The notes below the pieces were generated by a model. It saw only the letters and a list, made by a program, of their open reading frames with translations. It ran no database searches and was not told where the DNA came from. A program made the position numbers and the translations under genes. A stretch of 64,000 nt of DNA from Bradyrhizobium ivorense (GTDB lineage: Bacteria; Pseudomonadota; Alphaproteobacteria; Rhizobiales; Xanthobacteraceae). Positions 47,222 to 56,088 of this stretch are shown piece after piece; the stretch's first letter is position 1, and the number at the start of each line of letters is the position of its first letter. The stretch spans positions 62,001 through 126,000 of the forward strand of contig NZ_CAADFC020000007.1 in assembly GCF_900696085.1 (NCBI RefSeq), in the 5' to 3' direction.

Positions 47222-47869
47222 CTACGATCTGCGCGCGAAGGTGAGGTGCGTGGCGTTCGGGCTCGCGACATGCGTGACGACCTGATAGCCGAGGCGCGGC
47301 AGATCCAGCCCGGCGAACAGGTTCTCGCCGGCGCCGAGCAGCACCGGCGACTGCGCCACATGCAATTCGTCGAGCAAACCCGCCTGCAGGAATTGCCGCA
47401 CCACCGACACGCCGCCGCCGACCCGGATGTCCTTGCCGTGCGCGACCTCGCGCGCCCGGCGCAACGCGGCTTCGATGCCGTCGGTCACGAAGTGGAAGGT
47501 GGTGCCGCCCTGCATCTCGAGGTCCGGCCGCGCGTGATGGGTCAGCACGAACACCGGCGTGTGGTACGGCGGCGTGTCACCCCACCAGCCTTTCCAGGAA
47601 TGATCCGGCCATGGGCCGCGAACCGGGCCGAACATGTTTCGCCCGAGAATCCAGGCGCCGACATTCTCCATCGACTTGCGGGCGAAATCGTCGTCGAGCC
47701 CGGTACCACCGCCATCCTGGCCGAACATGGCGCGAAACGTTCGCGTCCCGAGGTACCAGGTGGGCAGAATCATGCCGCCCTCGCCGAATGGATTTTCCAG
47801 GCTCTGATTTGGAGCGGCGCCAAAGCCGTCGATCGAGACCGTGAATGCTGAAGTCCTGACTTTTCCCAT
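47222..47869 (-). CDS. RibD C-terminal/dihydrofolate reductase-like protein
   Basis: Protein of 215 residues with the DHFR-like reductase fold: TSAFTVSIDGFGAAPNQSLENP (7-28), AWILGRNMFGPVRGPW, VFVLTHHARPDLEMQGG, and GKDIRVGGGVSVVRQFLQAGLLDELHV (the NADPH-binding GG segment). This branch (YyaP/YwjB-like) has no assigned substrate. A TGTCGG-N17-CGTC site lies 35-61 bp upstream, placing it in the putative ECF42 regulon. Confidence 0.9.
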   Translation of the reverse strand: MGKVRTSAFTVSIDGFGAAPNQSLENPFGEGGMILPTWYLGTRTFRAMFGQDGGGTGLDDDFARKSMENVGAWILGRNMFGPVRGPWPDHSWKGWWGDTPPYHTPVFVLTHHARPDLEMQGGTTFHFVTDGIEAALRRAREVAHGKDIRVGGGVSVVRQFLQAGLLDELHVAQSPVLLGAGENLFAGLDLPRLGYQVVTHVASPNATHLTFARRS

Positions 47870-47903
47870 CGTGTTCCGCTTCCGTTTGTGGCCACTCTAG
47901 GAA

Positions 47904-47930
47904 GACGGGCGGGAAAGTCAGACGCCGACA
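47904..47930 (-). promoter_or_regulatory. ECF42-type promoter for RibD/DHFR-like gene
   Basis: Minus strand: TGTCGG (47930-47925), 17 bp, CGTC (47907-47904) then TTCC; predicted leader about 28 nt. Confidence 0.7.
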
Positions 47931-47954
47931 TTTGCGGTTCGGGAAATTCCGCTG

Positions 47955-48629
47955 CTATTTCGGCCCGCACATCACGTCGATGGCGCCCTGCACGATCGCC
48001 TCGAGCTCCTTGCGCGGAACATGGGCGCGGGCGCGGATCGCGATGGTGTGGATGGTGGCGGAGGCGAGTTGCGCCAGCGCAATCGGGTCGGCGCCTTCAG
48101 GCAGTTCGCCGCGCTCCTTGGCGAGGCGGAAGCAGGTCGAAAACGCCTTGTCCATCTCGGTCAGGCCTTCCAACACCATTGCGCGGATGTCGGGATCGGA
48201 CACCGCTTCGGAGGCCGCCGTCATCACCGTGAAACAGCCGCGTGGACCTGACGCGCCGGACAGATAGATGTCGAGCGCGATCGCATAGATGCGCGCCAGC
48301 CGGTCGCGCAGCGGCGCCTCGGCACGAAAGATCTCGATCATCGCGGCGCGCGCCTCGTCGCGGTAGCGCTGGTAGCTCTTGATATACAGGGCGCGCTTGT
48401 CGCCGAACGCGCCGTAGAGGCTCGGTCGGTTCATCCCTGTCGCGGCGGAGAGATCATCGAGCGAAGTGGCGGCAAAACCGTCGCGCCTGAACAGTTCGAG
48501 CGCCCGGCCGAGCGCGACATCGGGCTCATAGGCGCGCGGCCGCCCGCGCCGCTTCGGCTCTGCGGGCGCTGCGGCTTTGGCAGCTTGTGGTTTGGCAGCA
48601 GATGGCGGCTGCTTATTTTTTTGTACCAT
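47955..48629 (-). CDS. TetR/AcrR family transcriptional regulator
   Basis: Repressor of 224 residues. A disordered Lys/Ala/Pro-rich leader (1-32) precedes the DNA-binding domain (about 33-85, ALELFRRDGFAATSLDDLSAATGMNRPSLYGAFGDKRALY). The ligand domain contains PRGCFTVMTAASEA, typical of the TetR_C group near glutathione or alkene stress genes. It is divergent from a GST gene 98 bp away, the likely target. Confidence 0.92.
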   Translation of the reverse strand: MVQKNKQPPSAAKPQAAKAAAPAEPKRRGRPRAYEPDVALGRALELFRRDGFAATSLDDLSAATGMNRPSLYGAFGDKRALYIKSYQRYRDEARAAMIEIFRAEAPLRDRLARIYAIALDIYLSGASGPRGCFTVMTAASEAVSDPDIRAMVLEGLTEMDKAFSTCFRLAKERGELPEGADPIALAQLASATIHTIAIRARAHVPRKELEAIVQGAIDVMCGPK

Positions 48630-48680
48630 TTCGCATTAAATTCCTTGACGCATTCCATATTATGCAAGACAGTACAAAAA
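48617..48680. promoter_or_regulatory. Widely spaced TTTTTGTAC / GTACAAAAA inverted repeat at tetR-GST divergence
   Basis: TTTTTTGTAC overlaps the tetR start and GTACAAAAA lies 48 bp before the GST start, with about 45 bp of AT-rich sequence between them. The arms could be two half-sites or two separate operators of the TetR protein. Confidence 0.35.
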
Positions 48681-48727
48681 TCAACCGTGGCCGGGACACC
48701 CGCGCCGAACACCCCAAGGAGGCACCC

Positions 48728-49372
48728 ATGGATCTGTATTTCTCGCCGCTCGCCTGCTCGATGGCGACCCGCGTCGCGCTGTACGAGGCCGGCCAGCCGG
48801 CCAACTTCCTCGAGGTCGATCCGAAGACAAAACAGGTGCGGACCGACGGGTCCGACTTCAACTCGATCAACCCGCTCGGCCTGGTGCCGACCTTGCGCAC
48901 CGACGACGGCGTGGTGCTGACCGAGAACGCCGCTATCCTGCAATATGTCGCCGACCAGTTCCCGCGCGCCGGCCTCGGCACCACGTCGAATGCCGAACGC
49001 TCGCGGCTGCATCAATGGCTGTGCTTCATCGGCACCGAGCTGCACAAGGGCCTGTTCCTGCCGCTGCTCGACAAGAAGGCGCCGCCGGAGGCGAAGGCCT
49101 ATGCGCTCGAGAAATACACCTCGCGGCTCGACTATCTGGAAAACCACCTGAAGGGCCGCGACTATCTGCTCGACCATTTCAGCGTCGCCGACGCCTATCT
49201 CGTCACCGTCATCAACTGGACCATGGCGACGCCGCCGATCGAGCTCGCAAAATGGCCGGCGCTGAAGGCCTATTACGAGCGGCTGCGGACACGGCCGTCG
49301 GTTGCGAAGGCGATCGCGGAAGAATTCGAGCTCTACAAGGCCGAGCTCGCAAGGCACAAGGCGGCGGCGTAG
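48728..49372 (+). CDS. Glutathione S-transferase, beta/theta-like
   Basis: GST of 214 residues. The thioredoxin-like half has the active Ser/Cys region LYFSPLACSMATRVALYEAG (3-22) and the glutathione loop LTENAAILQYVAD (about 64-76). The helical half contains LLDHFSVADAYLVTVINW. The CSMA motif with Cys10 is that of beta-class bacterial GSTs. Start ATG 48728 has AAGGAGG upstream; the open frame to 48587 runs through the promoter. It carries no ECF42-type site and seems controlled by the adjacent TetR. Confidence 0.92.
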   Translation: MDLYFSPLACSMATRVALYEAGQPANFLEVDPKTKQVRTDGSDFNSINPLGLVPTLRTDDGVVLTENAAILQYVADQFPRAGLGTTSNAERSRLHQWLCFIGTELHKGLFLPLLDKKAPPEAKAYALEKYTSRLDYLENHLKGRDYLLDHFSVADAYLVTVINWTMATPPIELAKWPALKAYYERLRTRPSVAKAIAEEFELYKAELARHKAAA

Positions 49373-49373
49373 C

Positions 49374-49622
49374 CTTCTCCTTCTCCCCGCGTGCGGGGAG
49401 AAGGTCGGGATGAGGGGGAGTCTCCGCGAAGTCGCTGAAAGATGGATTCGCGGAGACTCCCCCTCACCCGGATCGCATTGCGCTTCGCTGCATGCGATCC
49501 GACCTCTCCCCGCAAGCGGGGCGAGGTGAAGTGCGTAGCCCGGATGGAGCGCAGCGCAATCCGGGGCCGCTTTCACCGCAGGAGAGACCGCCCCGGATTA
49601 CGCTTCGCTGCATCCGGGCTAC
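49374..49622. repeat. CCCTCTCC-class repeat followed by GTAGCCCGGATGGAGCGC repeat
   Basis: 49374-49530 holds CTTCTCCCCGCGTGCGGGGA and ACCTCTCCCCGCAAGCGGGG around GACTCCCCCTCACCC. 49535-49622 has arms GTAGCCCGGATGGAGCGCAG and TTCGCTGCATCCGGGCTAC. They fill the gap between the convergent GST gene and the next gene. Confidence 0.75.
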
Positions 49623-49640
49623 ACCCGCAAATCATTTCGG

Positions 49641-50123
49641 TCAGCAGCCACGGCAAATTGAAGGAGTACGCGTATCGAACAAACCAGTCCCTGGCTTCCC
49701 CTTCTCTTTTGGAGGGGCCGGCAACTCGACAAAGATCGGCATGAAGTGCTTCCATTGCTCGTAATATTCCGCCGGCAAGGTGTACGGCTGGCATTCCGTT
49801 AGTGCTCTTAGGGCGCTCTTTTGATAGGCCTGCGCGTAGTCTGACGCAGTCGCACTGCTCTCCGGCGACACGGACGGTTGCTCCACGAGTCTGCCCTCTC
49901 GAGTCAGGCTGATCTCGAGAACAACCTTCATTTTCCCAGTCTCGGCGCCGACGGCGGCAGGCTTGTGCCAGCACCGCTCGACTTGGGATGTGAACATCGG
50001 CCCCCAGGTATCGGGTCCGCGCATTTTGCCTTTCGCCGCGCTTGGCTGGATAGGAACGGCTATGCTGGCAGTCGCGAGGAGGAAGCCTGCGACCGCAACG
50101 GCCGTAGAACGTTTCGTTGGCAT
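49641..50123 (-). CDS. Exported protein with TonB/TolA C-terminal-like domain
   Basis: Protein of 160 residues with a signal peptide (AVAVAGFLLATASIAVPIQPSAA). The mature part resembles the C-terminal domain of TonB/TolA-type proteins: VERCWHKPAAVGAETGKMKVVLEISLTREG (about 46-75) and SALRALTECQPYTLPAEYYEQWK (about 97-119). Paired Cys in RCW and ECQ may form a disulfide. There is no long linker or TonB box, so it is a small stand-alone periplasmic domain. Start ATG 50123; the upstream frame to 50339 runs through an intergenic repeat. Confidence 0.65.
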   Translation of the reverse strand: MPTKRSTAVAVAGFLLATASIAVPIQPSAAKGKMRGPDTWGPMFTSQVERCWHKPAAVGAETGKMKVVLEISLTREGRLVEQPSVSPESSATASDYAQAYQKSALRALTECQPYTLPAEYYEQWKHFMPIFVELPAPPKEKGKPGTGLFDTRTPSICRGC

Positions 50124-50226
50124 GGAAAGGGTCCGGCGACGCGGTGAGGTTGCAACGCGGACCAGAATAAACCGATCTTCGTCGAGACTGGCAAACGTTT
50201 TTCGATGCGTCCGCACAAACGATTCC

Positions 50227-50314
50227 GTAGCCCGGATGAAGCGTAGCGCAATCCGGGGCCGCTTCATCCGCGGAAAAACCGATCCCGGATTGCGCTTCGC
50301 TCCATCCGGGCTAC
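50227..50314. repeat. GTAGCCCGGATGAAGCGT palindromic repeat
   Basis: Arms GTAGCCCGGATGAAGCGTAG and GCTTCGCTCCATCCGGGCTAC are near complements. The repeat lies upstream of the exported protein gene and immediately downstream of the DUF1348 gene end. Confidence 0.8.
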
Positions 50315-50319
50315 TTAGA

Positions 50320-50787
50320 TCAGAACGGCTCCGTGCCAAGTCCCGGCACGTCGGCGGGACGCGGGCCCGGGGCGGGCCAGTGGAAGCGGCGGTCCTTCTC
50401 CGTGATCGCGATGTCGTTGATCGAGGCTTCGCGGCGGCGCATCAGGCCGTGCTCGTCGAACTCCCACTGCTCGTTGCCGTAGGAGCGAAACCAGTTGCCG
50501 TCAGCATCGTGCCATTCGTACTGGAAGCGCACCGCGATGCGGTTGTCGTCGAACGCCCAGAGATCCTTGATCAGGCGATAGTCCTGCTCCTTTTCCCATT
50601 TGCGGGTGAGGAAGGCGACAATGGCCGCGCGGCCGGCAAACACCTCGGAGCGGTTGCGCCAGCGGCTGTCCTCGGTATAGGCGAGCGCGACCCGCGCCGG
50701 ATCGCGCGAATTCCAGGCATCCTCCGCCATGCGCGCCTTCTGCGCGGCGGTCTCGCGGGTAAACGGCGGCAGCGGCGGGCGTGACAT
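50320..50787 (-). CDS. DUF1348 (NTF2-like) protein
   Basis: NTF2-like protein of 155 residues with the strong DUF1348 pattern: [24 protein letters not shown] (6-29), [35 protein letters not shown] and [22 protein letters not shown]. Function unknown. Start ATG 50787 has AGGAG upstream. No TGTCG-N17-CGT site is present, in contrast to the NTF2-like gene at 34636. Confidence 0.92.
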   Translation of the reverse strand: MSRPPLPPFTRETAAQKARMAEDAWNSRDPARVALAYTEDSRWRNRSEVFAGRAAIVAFLTRKWEKEQDYRLIKDLWAFDDNRIAVRFQYEWHDADGNWFRSYGNEQWEFDEHGLMRRREASINDIAITEKDRRFHWPAPGPRPADVPGLGTEPF

Positions 50788-50858
50788 GGAAGGCTCCTTG
50801 CGGCGGTTGGGCTCAGGCAAATCTAGCGCCGTGGCGCGCAGAGTCGATGGGCTCGCGC

Positions 50859-50872
50859 CTATCGGCCGATAG
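50859..50872. promoter_or_regulatory. Perfect 14-bp palindrome CTATCGGCCGATAG
   Basis: It lies immediately after the ybgC stop and 71 bp upstream of the DUF1348 start. It could be an operator for the DUF1348 gene or a short hairpin at the ybgC 3' end; no U-run follows. Confidence 0.35.
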
Positions 50873-51322
50873 CTAGCCGATATCGGCCTTCATCAGCGCA
50901 CGGATCGGCTTCGGTATCGGCTGCGCACGGCCGCCGCTGATGAAGGCGACGCGGACCTCGGCCTTCACAAGCACGTCATCGCGGCGGCGGATCTCCTGCG
51001 CCAGCATGATCGAGGCGCCCTTCACCGCGAGCGGCCAGGTGACGACGTCGAGCACGTCATCCATCCGCGCGGGCTTGAGGAAATCCAGCGTCATCGAGCG
51101 CACCACAAAGGCGAAGCCGCCGGTCTCGGCCTCGGCTTCCTCGAACAGCGCCTGCTGCTCGGCGCCCATCAGGCGGAGATGGTTGGTGCGCCCGCGCTCC
51201 ATGAAGCGCAGATAATTGGCGTGATAGACGATGCCGGAGAAATCCGTGTCCTCGTAATAGACGCGGACCTGCATGTGGTGGCGGCCGTCGCGGATCTCGC
51301 CGTCGAGAATGGGTGAGGTCAT
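50873..51322 (-). CDS. ybgC: Acyl-CoA thioesterase, YbgC/tol-pal type
   Basis: Hotdog-fold thioesterase of 149 residues. The catalytic pattern [24 protein letters not shown] (about 22-45), with Asp in [10 protein letters not shown], is that of YbgC. Start ATG 51322 is preferred; the frame extends upstream to 51439 through a repeat. In many proteobacteria ybgC begins the tol-pal operon after ruvB; here neither tolQ nor other tol genes follow, and a metallophosphoesterase gene stands between ybgC and ruvB. Confidence 0.93.
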   Translation of the reverse strand: MTSPILDGEIRDGRHHMQVRVYYEDTDFSGIVYHANYLRFMERGRTNHLRLMGAEQQALFEEAEAETGGFAFVVRSMTLDFLKPARMDDVLDVVTWPLAVKGASIMLAQEIRRRDDVLVKAEVRVAFISGGRAQPIPKPIRALMKADIG

Positions 51323-51395
51323 GTGCGCCCCCGGTTGCCTGAAGTTGCGCGCCAAAGCGCGATGATTGGTCATCGTGCTTTGGCTGCTTATTTGC

Positions 51396-51441
51396 GCATG
51401 ATTCTTGTCGGAAAACCGCTTCGCACTTTTCCGGATCATGC
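51396..51441. repeat. GCATGATT...GGATCATGC palindromic repeat
   Basis: Same class as 38419-38464 and 52448-52492, with core CGGAAAACCGCTTCGCAC. It lies between ybgC and the metallophosphoesterase gene. Confidence 0.75.
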
Positions 51442-51477
51442 TCTATTGCGCAAAATCGGCCGCCGGCGCAAGCGCGG

Positions 51478-52395
51478 TCAGGACACCAAGGGCCCCTTGC
51501 CGCCCAGCGTTACCTGCACGATTTCGGGCGGCACGCCGAGGCGGAACGGCATGATGCTGCAGCCGAGGCCGCCGGAGACGATGACGTCGCATTTCAGCTT
51601 GAGATGCCCATAGGCGAGCCGCATGCCGTGCTTCACCGGCACCGCCGGCGACCAGCCGAGCAGCCGAACCTGACCGCCATGGGTATGGCCGGAGAGCTGC
51701 AGCGCGACGCGCGACGGCACGCGGCGCGCGATGTCGGGCTCATGCGCGAGCAAAATCACCGGCGCGTCGTCGGTGACCTTGTCGAGCGTCGCGCCGAGAT
51801 CATCGGCGCCGATCCGCGCGATCTGGCGATAACGCCGCGCCGGCATATAGGCGAGCTGATCGCCGAGGCCGGCGAGCCAGAACGGACGGCCATCTTTCGT
51901 GAGGCGCACCGCATCGTTCTCGTAAACCGGAATGCCGGCCCGCTCCAGCGCGCGGCGCGCGACCGGCACACCCTGCCCCTGGCGCTGCACGGTCTTGTCG
52001 TCCCAATAGTCGTGATTGCCGAGCACGGCATGGATGCCGAGCGGCGCCTTCAGCCCGGCCAGCACCGCGGCCCACTCCGAGGCCGGAATGAAGCGCGTGA
52101 CGTGGCGCAGCCCCGCGACATAGTCGCCGAGCAGCACGATGATGTCGGGCTTCAGCGCGTTGGTGCGGTCGACGATTTCGGCGATGCGATCGAGCGACAT
52201 CCAGGGATCGCAGGCATGGATGTCGGCGAGCGCGGCGATCCTGAGCGGAAAGTTCGCCGGCCATTGCCGCGGCGACAGATCATAGCGCGTCAGCGCCAGC
52301 CGGACGACCGGCTCGCTGACGCCATAGGCCGCGGTCGAGGCCGCGGCGGCGGTCAACCCGCCAACGGAGCGAAAAAAATGCCGACGTGAAATCAT
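51478..52395 (-). CDS. Tat-exported metallophosphoesterase (YaeI-like)
   Basis: Calcineurin-like phosphoesterase of 305 residues. The twin-arginine signal is MISRRHFFRSVGGLTAAAAS. Metal-binding motifs are ADIHACDPW (D-x-H, near 56), LLGDYVAG (GD, near 88), LGNHDYWDD (GNHD, near 122), and LSGHTHGGQVRL (GHTHGGQ, near 235). The family hydrolyses phosphodiesters such as UDP-diacylglucosamine or lipid headgroups. It separates ybgC from ruvB and is flanked on both sides by the same repeat class. Confidence 0.92.
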   Translation of the reverse strand: MISRRHFFRSVGGLTAAAASTAAYGVSEPVVRLALTRYDLSPRQWPANFPLRIAALADIHACDPWMSLDRIAEIVDRTNALKPDIIVLLGDYVAGLRHVTRFIPASEWAAVLAGLKAPLGIHAVLGNHDYWDDKTVQRQGQGVPVARRALERAGIPVYENDAVRLTKDGRPFWLAGLGDQLAYMPARRYRQIARIGADDLGATLDKVTDDAPVILLAHEPDIARRVPSRVALQLSGHTHGGQVRLLGWSPAVPVKHGMRLAYGHLKLKCDVIVSGGLGCSIMPFRLGVPPEIVQVTLGGKGPLVS

Positions 52396-52447
52396 GGACG
52401 TTCGATCGGTGATGCCTGAAGCGCGACGCGCTTCAACTTTCTCTTAG

Positions 52448-52492
52448 GCATGATCTCTTCGGAAAACCGCTTCGCACTTTTCCGGATCATGC
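52448..52492. repeat. GCATGATCTC...GGATCATGC palindromic repeat
   Basis: Third clear copy of the GCATGATC/GGATCATGC class, upstream of the metallophosphoesterase and downstream of ruvB. The rest of the 245-bp gap shows nothing recognisable. Confidence 0.75.
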
Positions 52493-52640
52493 CTCAACAA
52501 CCATGGCCCCGGGATTGGAGCGGAATTGGGCCGCGTTTGTGCAGAACGTCTGCAGGGATTTTGCAATGGTTAGCGGTCAACGTTACCGGCAGCGGCGGCG
52601 CGCTGCACCAACACGACTGATCACGTCTTCGGGAGCGAGC

Positions 52641-53690
52641 TTAGTCGTCGTCGCCATTGCCGCCGAACAGACCGAACTGCGCGGGGTCGCGGTTCGGCTC
52701 GGCGAGGCCGAGATGGCGGAAGGCATGCGAGGTCAGCAGCCGCCCGCGCGGGGTGCGCTGCAGGTAGCCGCACTGGATCAGATAGGGCTCGATGATGTCC
52801 TCGATCGCATCGCGCGGCTCCGACAGCGCCGCGGCCATGGTCTCGACCCCGACCGGGCCGCCGCCGTAGTTGAGGGCGATCGTCGTGAGATAGCGGCGGT
52901 CCATCGCATCGAGGCCGGCGCTGTCGACCTCGAGCGCGCTGAGCGCGCGGTCGGCGATGCCGCGATCGACGGAGTCGGCGTCCGCCGCGGAGGCAAAGTC
53001 TCTGACCCGGCGCAGCAGGCGGCCGGCGATGCGCGGCGTGCCGCGGGCGCGGCGCGCGATCTCGTTGGCGCCGTCAGGGCTCATGCCGATGTTGAGCACG
53101 CGGGCGCCGCGGGTGACGATCTTTTCCAGCTCCTCCTCGGTGTAGAAGTTGAGCCGGATCGGAATGCCAAAACGGTCGCGCAGCGGATTGGTCAAGAGGC
53201 CCGCGCGCGTCGTGGCGCCGACCAGCGTGAACTTTGCCAGCTCGATCTTGACCGAGCGCGCCGCCGGGCCCTCGCCGATGATGAGGTCGAGCTGAAAATC
53301 CTCCATCGCGGGATAGAGCACCTCTTCCACCGCGGGACTGAGGCGATGGATTTCGTCGATGAACAGCACGTCGCGCTCTTCGAGATTGGTGAGCAGCGCC
53401 GCAAGATCGCCGGCCTTGGCGATGACAGGACCTGACGTCGCACGAAAGCCGACACCAAGCTCGCGCGCCACGATCTGCGCCAGCGTGGTCTTGCCGAGGC
53501 CGGGCGGACCGACGAACAGCACATGGTCGAGCGCCTCGCCGCGCTTCTTCGCCGCCTCGATGAAGATCGAGAGATTCTTGCGCGCCTGCGCCTGGCCGAC
53601 GAACTCCGTCAGCGACTGCGGCCGCAGCGCAGTGTCGCCGACATCATCGGTGCGGCGTTCAGGCGTGACAATGCGGGAGGGCGTATTCAC
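52641..53690 (-). CDS. ruvB: Holliday junction branch-migration helicase RuvB
   Basis: AAA+ hexameric motor of 349 residues that drives branch migration with RuvA. Walker A is [12 protein letters not shown] (about 62-73), Walker B is [10 protein letters not shown] (about 108-117), sensor 1 is LVGATTRAG and the C-terminal winged helix contains [14 protein letters not shown]. Start GTG 53690 overlaps the ruvA stop (GTGA). Confidence 0.97.
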   Translation of the reverse strand: MNTPSRIVTPERRTDDVGDTALRPQSLTEFVGQAQARKNLSIFIEAAKKRGEALDHVLFVGPPGLGKTTLAQIVARELGVGFRATSGPVIAKAGDLAALLTNLEERDVLFIDEIHRLSPAVEEVLYPAMEDFQLDLIIGEGPAARSVKIELAKFTLVGATTRAGLLTNPLRDRFGIPIRLNFYTEEELEKIVTRGARVLNIGMSPDGANEIARRARGTPRIAGRLLRRVRDFASAADADSVDRGIADRALSALEVDSAGLDAMDRRYLTTIALNYGGGPVGVETMAAALSEPRDAIEDIIEPYLIQCGYLQRTPRGRLLTSHAFRHLGLAEPNRDPAQFGLFGGNGDDD

Positions 53691-54304
53691 TTCGACAATT
53701 CCTTCAGGCCCAGCCGGATCAGGTGCGCGGTCTCCGCCTTCTCACCGGCGCTGCGCGCGGCGGCGGCGATCGCGGCGGCCGCCTGCGGCTGGCCGTAGCC
53801 GAGATTGACCAGCGCGGAGATCGCATCCGTGACCGGACGCGGCGCGCGGTTGTTGTCGAGCGCGCCGGACAGATGCACCACCGCAGGATCGACATTGGCA
53901 AAGCCCGGCGCCTTGTCCTTCAACTCGCTGACGATGCGCTCGGCGACCTTGGGACCGACGCCCGGCGTGCGCGCCACCGCCGCCTTGTCGCGCAGCGCGA
54001 TCGCATTGGCGAGGTCGGTCGGCGGCAGCGTGCCGAGCACCGCAAGCGCGACCTTGGCGCCGACGCCCTGCACGGTCTGCAGCAGGCGAAACCATTCGCG
54101 CTCGTGATCGCTGCGGAAGCCGAACAGTTTGATCTGGTCCTCGCGGACATAGGTCTCGATCGACAGCACCGCCGCCTCGCCCGGCGACGGCAGCGCCTGC
54201 AGCGTGCGGCCGGCACAATGCACCTGATAGCCGACGCCGCCGACGTCGAGGATCACATAATCCTCGCCGTAGGAATCGATCAGGCCCTTCAGCTTGCCGA
54301 TCAT
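53687..54304 (-). CDS. ruvA: Holliday junction DNA helicase subunit RuvA
   Basis: Junction-binding tetramer of 205 residues: [28 protein letters not shown] at the OB fold, HhH motifs [20 protein letters not shown] (about 72-91) and [17 protein letters not shown] (about 107-123), and a C-terminal RuvB-binding domain ([17 protein letters not shown]). Start ATG 54304; the open frame upstream to 54352 begins in repeat sequence. Coupled to ruvB. Confidence 0.97.
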   Translation of the reverse strand: MIGKLKGLIDSYGEDYVILDVGGVGYQVHCAGRTLQALPSPGEAAVLSIETYVREDQIKLFGFRSDHEREWFRLLQTVQGVGAKVALAVLGTLPPTDLANAIALRDKAAVARTPGVGPKVAERIVSELKDKAPGFANVDPAVVHLSGALDNNRAPRPVTDAISALVNLGYGQPQAAAAIAAAARSAGEKAETAHLIRLGLKELSK

Positions 54305-54377
54305 CGGGCCACTCCACATTGAGCGCCGACGCGGCGTTCGAATTTTTTGCAAACAGTGAGGGAGCCACCAGGGGAAG

Positions 54378-54552
54378 GGTTCCCTCCCCCCTTGCGGGGG
54401 AGGGTTAGGGAGAGGGGTACCGCTTGCTCGGTTGCCGAACGTGTTGCGCGAATCGCGTGACCTTCGTTGATGCGTCGTGGCAGATCAGCGGTCAGCGCCC
54501 GGGGCTTACCCCTCTCCCCGACCCTCCCCCGCAAGGGGGGAGGGAGCCTGAC
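54378..54552. repeat. Inverted pair of CCCTCTCCC-class repeats between ruvC and ruvA
   Basis: CCTCCCCCCTTGCGGGGGAG (about 54378-54420) and CCCTCCCCCGCAAGGGGGGA (about 54507-54552) in opposite orientation. They interrupt the ruvC-ruvA gene pair by 286 bp. Confidence 0.75.
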
Positions 54553-54590
54553 TGGCGTGCTCACCTCACGCGCTAAATCAACGCTATCGA

Positions 54591-55118
54591 TCATAAGCTC
54601 GCCACCTTCAGCCGCAGCGCGGTACTTTGGCGGTGATGGGCGTGGGTGATGGCGACCGCGAGCGCGTCGGCGGCGTCGGCGGAGGGCGGCTCGGCTTTCG
54701 GCAGCAAAATCTTCAGCATCACCTGGATCTGGTTCTTCTCGGCATGGCCGGCGCCGACCACTGTCTTCTTGACCTGGTTCGGCGCGTATTCGGCGACAGA
54801 GATGCCGAACATTGCGGGCGCCAGCATGGCGACGCCGCGGGCCTGCCCGAGCTTCAAGGTGGCGACGCCGTCCTTGTTGACAAAAGTCTGCTCTACCGCG
54901 GCTTCCGCCGGCCGGTAGTCGCCGAGCACGGCGGCGAGCCCTTCATGGATCGCCAGCAGGCGGCTCGCCAGCGGCAGGTCGTCCGGCGGCTCGACCGAGC
55001 CGCAGGCGACATAGACCAGACGATTGCCCTCGGTCTCGATCACGCCCCAGCCGGTGCGGCGGAGGCCGGGGTCGATACCGATGATGCGGACGGGGGAGCG
55101 AATCGGCTGGGCTGTCAT
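54591..55118 (-). CDS. ruvC: Crossover junction endodeoxyribonuclease RuvC
   Basis: Holliday junction resolvase of 175 residues. The acidic catalytic residues are visible: Asp in [14 protein letters not shown] (near 15), Glu in [11 protein letters not shown] (near 75), and Asp pair in [17 protein letters not shown] (near 150). Start ATG 55118. Order yebC - ruvC - ruvA - ruvB is standard for the group. Confidence 0.97.
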   Translation of the reverse strand: MTAQPIRSPVRIIGIDPGLRRTGWGVIETEGNRLVYVACGSVEPPDDLPLASRLLAIHEGLAAVLGDYRPAEAAVEQTFVNKDGVATLKLGQARGVAMLAPAMFGISVAEYAPNQVKKTVVGAGHAEKNQIQVMLKILLPKAEPPSADAADALAVAITHAHHRQSTALRLKVASL

Positions 55119-55213
55119 GGGGTAGTGATACCGCCTCTGCCTGCGAGAACGAAACACAAACGGAGCGTCATCCCCTGCCCCGCGTGTCATCGGTGCTCGT
55201 CATCCAGCCCTGC

Positions 55214-55314
55214 TCGTCATCCCCGCGAAAGCGGGGATCCAGTACGCCGCGGCTTCACCGATCAAACGCCGGTCTCTGGAATGCTGGATCGCCCGGTCGC
55301 GCCGGGCGATGACA
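55214..55314. repeat. Palindromic repeat, GTCATCCCCGCG class
   Basis: Arms GTCATCCCCGCGAAAGCGGG and CGGTCGCGCCGGGCGATGAC with a conserved inner CCAGTACGCCGCGGCTTC and CTGGAATGCTGGAT. It lies between yebC and ruvC. Confidence 0.75.
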
Positions 55315-55341
55315 GCGGAGTGTGGGGCGAGGACGCGACGC

Positions 55342-56088
55342 CTAGCCACCCATCTTGGCGACCAGCGCGTCGGAGATCTCGAAATTGGCGAACACGTTCT
55401 GCACGTCGTCGTGCTCGTTGAGCAAGTCCATCAGCTTCAGCAGCTTTTCGCCGGTCTCGTCGTCGACCGCGACGGTGTTTTGCGGCTTCCAAGTCAGCGC
55501 CGCCTTGCGCGGCTCGCCGAATTTCGCCTCCAGCGCCTTGGCCACCTCGCGAAAGGTGTCCTGCGAGGCATAGACCTCGTGGCCGGCCTCGCTGGAGACC
55601 ACGTCGTCGGCGCCGGCCTCGATCGCGGCGTCCAGCATGGCGTCGTCGGAGGCAACGCTCTTGTCATATTCGATGATGCCGGTGCGGTCGAACATGAAGG
55701 CGACCGAGCCGGTTTCGCCGAGATTGCCGCCCGATTTGGTGAAGAAGGAGCGGATGTCGGAGGCGGCGCGGTTGCGGTTGTCGGTCAGCGCCTCGATGAT
55801 GACGGCGACGCCGCCGGGGCCGTAGCCTTCGTAGCGGATCTCGTCATAGTTCTCGCCCTCATTGCCCGCGGCCTTCTTGATGGCGCGATCGATATTGTCC
55901 TTCGGCATGTTTTCCGCGCGGGCCGCAACCACCGCGGCGCGCAGCCGCGGATTCATCGCCGGGTCAGGAGTGCCGAGCTTGGCCGCGACGGTGATTTCGC
56001 GGGCCAGCTTGCCGAAAAGCTTCGACTTCTGGGCATCCTGCCGGCCCTTGCGGTGCATGATGTTCTTGAATTGGGAATGGCCGGCCAT
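55342..56088 (-). CDS. yebC: YebC/PmpR family transcriptional/translational regulator
   Basis: Protein of 248 residues opening [20 protein letters not shown], with [23 protein letters not shown] (about 50-72) and [22 protein letters not shown] (about 85-106), all diagnostic. Family members bind DNA as regulators, and recent work on relatives links them to ribosome rescue at proline runs. First gene of the ruv group here. Confidence 0.95.
   Translation of the reverse strand: MAGHSQFKNIMHRKGRQDAQKSKLFGKLAREITVAAKLGTPDPAMNPRLRAAVVAARAENMPKDNIDRAIKKAAGNEGENYDEIRYEGYGPGGVAVIIEALTDNRNRAASDIRSFFTKSGGNLGETGSVAFMFDRTGIIEYDKSVASDDAMLDAAIEAGADDVVSSEAGHEVYASQDTFREVAKALEAKFGEPRKAALTWKPQNTVAVDDETGEKLLKLMDLLNEHDDVQNVFANFEISDALVAKMGG

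Noticed and set aside
50788..50872. ECF42-type promoter for the DUF1348 gene
   Set aside because: No TGTCG-N17-CGT match; only a CTATCGGCCGATAG palindrome.
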